Of a stretch of DNA of 64,000 nucleotides, positions 62,787 to 64,000 are shown one piece after another. The position numbers and the translations under genes were made by a program. Each line of letters starts with the position of its first letter. Position 1 is the first letter of the stretch. The notes beneath the pieces were generated by a model. It was not told the DNA's origin and searched no databases. It worked only from the letters and a program-made list of their open reading frames with translations. This DNA comes from CAYZMH01 sp964479445 (lineage in GTDB: Bacteria; Bacteroidota; Bacteroidia; Bacteroidales; GCA-2748055): contig CAYZMH010000002.1 of assembly GCA_964479445.1 (NCBI GenBank), positions 62,001-126,000 of the forward strand. Direction: 5' to 3'.

Positions 62787-64000
62787 ATTTCAGAAGTCCG
62801 GTAAGCTGACTGATAAAGGCGTTAAGGTTGTCCCGGGTCTCCTCATCAAAATCTTTGAAGCGAATCTTTTTCTGCTTTATCTCCTGCAGGAAATTGGAGG
62901 CAAGAACTGCCCTGGATTGGTTATTGTCTTTTAAATACTCAGAATTGGAAACTGTTATTCCTTCCCGGACATGTATGATGTGCTTTTTGAAATCAATGGT
63001 GGAGAACATATCCTCCACGTCCATGAATTCACGCATGTGTAAGAGCTGTTTGCTGGCCAGGTCAACATTATTTTCGAATAACTCTTTGCGCAACTTTTTG
63101 TGCACAAACGTCTCCGACTCATTGCCAAATGTAAGTACTATATATTCAAGCCCCCAACCAATCAGGATGTTTACGATCATGGGAATACTGGAGGTGCCCG
63201 ATGCCGGGATGAAATAACTCTCCTTCTGGTTATACCCCGATAATTCCATGATACCACGAAGAAAATAGAAAGTGGCAAGATCTTTAACTACCACATTATT
63301 ATAGGCTTTGATGATCTCCTGCTGACTTAACCGTGCTCCCATCATAGAATATACCGGGGAGAGGGTGTCAGCTGTCGCTGAACGGAGCGAACGGGTATTG
63401 TAGACCAGCGATTCACTGTTCATATCATCTTCCACGGCTCGCTGTACGGCCAGTACCCGGTAGAGCTTGTTAACATCTATCAGGTGGGGGGAATGAGTGG
63501 AATAAATAATCTGAATCTGTTCTTTAATATCATCAAATACTTTGAGAACATCCTCCTGCGCCCGGGCATGAAGACTCACACCTGGTTCGTCAATAAGCAG
63601 GATTTTGTTCTGCATGCTTTGATCCCTTGCCGTTGCTTTTAACTCCAGGAAAAAGGAGAGAAACCATCGCACTCCCCGGCTGCGTTGCTTTGGATATAGC
63701 CTTTCCGATTCATCTTTGATCCAGAACTCTATATAGGGCTTGCCGCTTTTATCAGGTTGGGTATGATCATAGTGGGCCAGTTCGAAATTGATCTTGATCT
63801 TATTATTCTTGCCTACATTCTGACGCCAGAAATCCTGGAAATTTAATGTTAACTCCCCGTTGAGGTTTTCTATTTTCTGTTTAAGGATGCGGTTGGATGG
63901 CTGCTGGAAGAATGAATAATCCAATTCCGTGATGGTCAGGAAATTTTTGGCAGCTTTATATCCCTCGGCTGCAGTGTTCCTTGTTACTATATCCTCAAGG
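62785..64000 (-). CDS. OLD-like AAA ATPase with degenerate TOPRIM, 5' end cut by window edge
   Basis: The frame is open from the window edge to the stop at 62785, about 404 residues seen; the N-terminus with Walker A lies outside. The ABC-type ATPase half shows RSRGVRWFLSFFLEL, Walker B KILLIDEPGVSLHA and the His switch STHSPHLID. The second half corresponds to the OLD-family TOPRIM region (YFIPASGTSSIPMIVNILIG), but where VEGxxD is expected it reads VVKDLAT, and where DxD is expected it reads VLTFGNESE. The metal-binding acids thus seem to be lost. OLD-family proteins are often phage defence factors; function here is unknown. Confidence 0.8.
   Translation of the reverse strand, partial: LEDIVTRNTAAEGYKAAKNFLTITELDYSFFQQPSNRILKQKIENLNGELTLNFQDFWRQNVGKNNKIKINFELAHYDHTQPDKSGKPYIEFWIKDESERLYPKQRSRGVRWFLSFFLELKATARDQSMQNKILLIDEPGVSLHARAQEDVLKVFDDIKEQIQIIYSTHSPHLIDVNKLYRVLAVQRAVEDDMNSESLVYNTRSLRSATADTLSPVYSMMGARLSQQEIIKAYNNVVVKDLATFYFLRGIMELSGYNQKESYFIPASGTSSIPMIVNILIGWGLEYIVLTFGNESETFVHKKLRKELFENNVDLASKQLLHMREFMDVEDMFSTIDFKKHIIHVREGITVSNSEYLKDNNQSRAVLASNFLQEIKQKKIRFKDFDEETRDNLNAFISQLTGLLK

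Overview
The window reads as a chromosomal segment of a Bacteroidota bacterium, most likely in or near the Bacteroidales. The grounds are: exact or near matches to the phylum promoter box TAnnTTTG upstream of uvrA, glyA, tRNA-Leu and other genes; few strong Shine-Dalgarno sites; a BT_3928-type DoxX gene next to tpiA; a DAHP synthase/chorismate mutase fusion; paired exbD genes; a TamB-like giant divergent from tsaD; WbqC and OmpP1/FadL proteins; and many lipoproteins. Almost everything is vertically inherited core or envelope gene content. I found no phage, IS element, CRISPR array, rRNA or integrase. Base composition is clearly more AT-rich before about 37 kb than after it.

Region by region. 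1-11.3 kb: folP (cut by the window edge), tmk, a DoxX-type membrane protein, an oligopeptide-type ABC permease, tpiA, prmA, a 1496-residue secreted protein of unknown function, a YfcE-type phosphoesterase and rsmE. 11.3-19.1 kb: an ECF sigma factor with a 62-codon gene behind it, uvrA, an exported protein/lipoprotein pair, a MORN-type exported protein, a secreted metallopeptidase-like protein with an altered active site, and nth. 19.2-24.8 kb: a phenylalanine/tyrosine operon (pheA, DAHP synthase-chorismate mutase, aroB, aroD, aroC, tyrA) preceded by a 23-codon leader peptide with eight consecutive Tyr/Phe codons and mutually exclusive antiterminator and terminator helices. This attenuator is the most striking signal in the window. 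25-30.5 kb: tilS, proS and a 7TMR-DISM/SpoIIE phosphatase.

30.6-36.9 kb: an FG-GAP lipoprotein, a Ser/Arg/Tyr-rich low-complexity lipoprotein, an OmpP1/FadL outer-membrane protein and wbqC. 37-43 kb: a Tat-exported DUF362 protein with a NapH/NapG-like polyferredoxin, two tandem long signal peptidases and dapB. 43.2-46.4 kb: the thrS-infC-rpmI-rplT operon, with infC starting at AUU. 46.7-50 kb: a dipeptidyl peptidase IV-type S9 peptidase and a PKD lipoprotein. 50-52.5 kb: tandem tRNA-Leu(GAG) and tRNA-Leu(CAG), glyA and a TSUP permease. 52.6-59.6 kb: an exbB-exbD-exbD-tonB-like operon and a TamB-like protein that also seems to lack a normal start codon. 59.6-64 kb: tsaD, a SiaC/DUF1987 protein, a GH13 lipoprotein and an OLD-like ATPase, cut by the window edge, whose TOPRIM motifs are degenerate.

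Functionally the window joins aromatic amino-acid supply, translation (three aminoacyl-tRNA ligase/synthetase-type enzymes, IF3, L20, L35, PrmA, RsmE, TsaD, tRNA-Leu), DNA repair (UvrA, Nth) and envelope assembly and energisation (LepB pair, TamB, ExbBD/TonB, FadL).
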